From Gammaproteobacteria bacterium (GTDB lineage: Bacteria; Pseudomonadota; Gammaproteobacteria; Magnimaribacterales; TMED112): 5,991 nucleotides of DNA. The DNA lies in assembly GCA_002727535.1 (NCBI GenBank), contig PBXH01000003.1, forward strand, positions 14,784 to 20,774, given 5' to 3'. Shown one piece after another: positions 5,158-5,991 of this stretch (positions are counted from its first letter, which is position 1; each line of letters begins with the position of its first letter). The notes beneath the pieces were generated by a model that was given only the letters and a program-made list of their open reading frames with translations, had not been told where the DNA came from and searched no databases. A program made the position numbers and the translations under genes.

Positions 5158-5991
5158 TACAGCAGATCTTTTAATCAACGAATTTGGTGAAAAAAAAGTA
5201 AAAACTTCAAAAGATTATTTAGATAAGTATGGCAGAGACTGGTACAAAGGAATAGAAGCAAAACCTTGCGCAATTGTTTTTCCAGAAGATGAAAATGATG
5301 TAAGTAACCTAGTTAAATTTGCTAATAAATATAAACATCCTATTGTTCCATCTGGAGGAAGAACAGGGCTTAATGGAGGAGCAACAGCAGCTAATAATGA
5401 GATTATAGTTAGTTCTGAAAAGTTAAACAAAATAGAATGGCTGTCTGAAACAAATCAGATAAAGTGTCAGTCAGGCGTAATTACAGATAATGCAAAAGCA
5501 TCTGCTTTTGGGAATGGAAGACTATTGCCGATCTCATTCTCTGCAACATCTTCAAGCACTATAGGCGGAAATTTAGCCACTAATGCTGCTGGAGCTAAAT
5601 TTATTAAATATGGTGCAACAAAAGAACATGTTGCAAGCATGAGAGTTATTTTGGCTTCTGGAGAATTAATTGAACTAAGGAAAGATGTCCTTAAAGACGC
5701 TACTGGACCAAATCTTATGGAGCTTTTCTTTGGTTCTGAAGGAACTTTAGGTTTTATAACTGAAGTTACTCTAAATACTTTTCCATTACCTACCTATACA
5801 GAAAATATTCTTGTGCGTTTTAGTGACATCAATATCATTCAAGAAGAATTATTAAAAACAAATAGTAGAAATATTATTTCAGCAGTGGAGTTCTGGGATA
5901 GTAATTGTCAAAAATTATTTAGTGAAGAAAAGAGTGATAATTATGAGGTGTTAATTGAATTAGTGTCAGAAAATGAAAAAGAGATTAATAA
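5147..5991 (+). CDS. FAD-binding oxidoreductase, D-2-hydroxyacid dehydrogenase type (N-terminal part, cut by right edge)
   Basis: My translation from ATG 5147 stays open to the window end: 281 codons plus 2 nt. An adjacent in-frame ATG at 5144 is an equally possible start; a TAG at 5135-5137 bounds the frame upstream. The protein belongs to the vanillyl-alcohol-oxidase-fold flavoproteins (FAD-binding type 4), which include GlcD, D-lactate and D-2-hydroxyglutarate dehydrogenases. Landmarks are AIVFPEDENDVSNLVKFAN (42-60); the FAD pyrophosphate loop PSGGRTGLNGGA (68-79); STIGGNLATNAAGA (137-150); and TGPNLMELFFGSEGTLGFITEV (186-207), the canonical end of the FAD domain. A glycine-rich loop without a nearby flavin-linking His suggests non-covalent FAD. 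The C-terminal substrate domain with the metal-binding residues is beyond the edge, so the 2-hydroxyacid substrate cannot be chosen. It overlaps the GtrA gene and is probably co-transcribed with it. Confidence 0.9.
   Translation, partial: MVSDTADLLINEFGEKKVKTSKDYLDKYGRDWYKGIEAKPCAIVFPEDENDVSNLVKFANKYKHPIVPSGGRTGLNGGATAANNEIIVSSEKLNKIEWLSETNQIKCQSGVITDNAKASAFGNGRLLPISFSATSSSTIGGNLATNAAGAKFIKYGATKEHVASMRVILASGELIELRKDVLKDATGPNLMELFFGSEGTLGFITEVTLNTFPLPTYTENILVRFSDINIIQEELLKTNSRNIISAVEFWDSNCQKLFSEEKSDNYEVLIELVSENEKEIN

Noticed and set aside
5215..5430. 71-codon open frame on the - strand.
   Set aside because: Antisense to the FAD-binding loop codons of the partial oxidoreductase, whose + strand reading is strongly supported.

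Overview
The window is AT-rich (by eye about one third G+C) and tightly packed. Six protein genes fill almost all of it, and the longest non-coding stretch is the 46 bp between two divergent genes. The gene order truB-rpsO-pnp is the classic proteobacterial translation/RNA-decay cluster. Ribosomal protein S15 has exactly the 89-residue length and the DTGSTEVQVALLT signature of the gammaproteobacterial type. Together with the low G+C and near-zero spacing, this suggests a streamlined, probably marine, gammaproteobacterium (SAR86-like). That assignment is inference, not proof.

Left part (1-2599, + strand): the C-terminal end of tRNA pseudouridine-55 synthase (truB, cut by the left edge), rpsO (S15) and pnp (polynucleotide phosphorylase). 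Gaps are only 2 nt and 1 nt, so the genes look co-transcribed and translationally coupled. The stem-loop leader and attenuator known between rpsO and pnp in Escherichia coli has no room here.

Middle part (2591-4754): a divergent pair. On the - strand is a CtlX-family guanidino-group-modifying hydrolase (citrulline utilization hydrolase / arginine deiminase-related). On the + strand is ornithine aminotransferase (rocD). The 3' end of ctlX overlaps the 3' end of pnp by 9 bp. ctlX and rocD are separated by 46 bp holding an imperfect inverted repeat at its midpoint and a plausible sigma-70-like promoter for each gene. Functionally they form a short catabolic route: citrulline (or a related guanidino/ureido compound) to ornithine, then ornithine plus 2-oxoglutarate to glutamate 5-semialdehyde plus glutamate.

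Right part (4771-5991, + strand): a small four-helix GtrA-family membrane protein follows rocD after 16 nt. It overlaps the start of an FAD-binding (type 4) oxidoreductase related to D-2-hydroxyacid dehydrogenases (GlcD / D-2-hydroxyglutarate dehydrogenase type), which runs off the right edge. rocD, the GtrA gene and the oxidoreductase may form one operon.

No RNA gene, mobile element, CRISPR array or strong intrinsic terminator was seen. No clearly new multi-gene system is evident. The most interesting part is the compact ctlX/rocD regulatory region.
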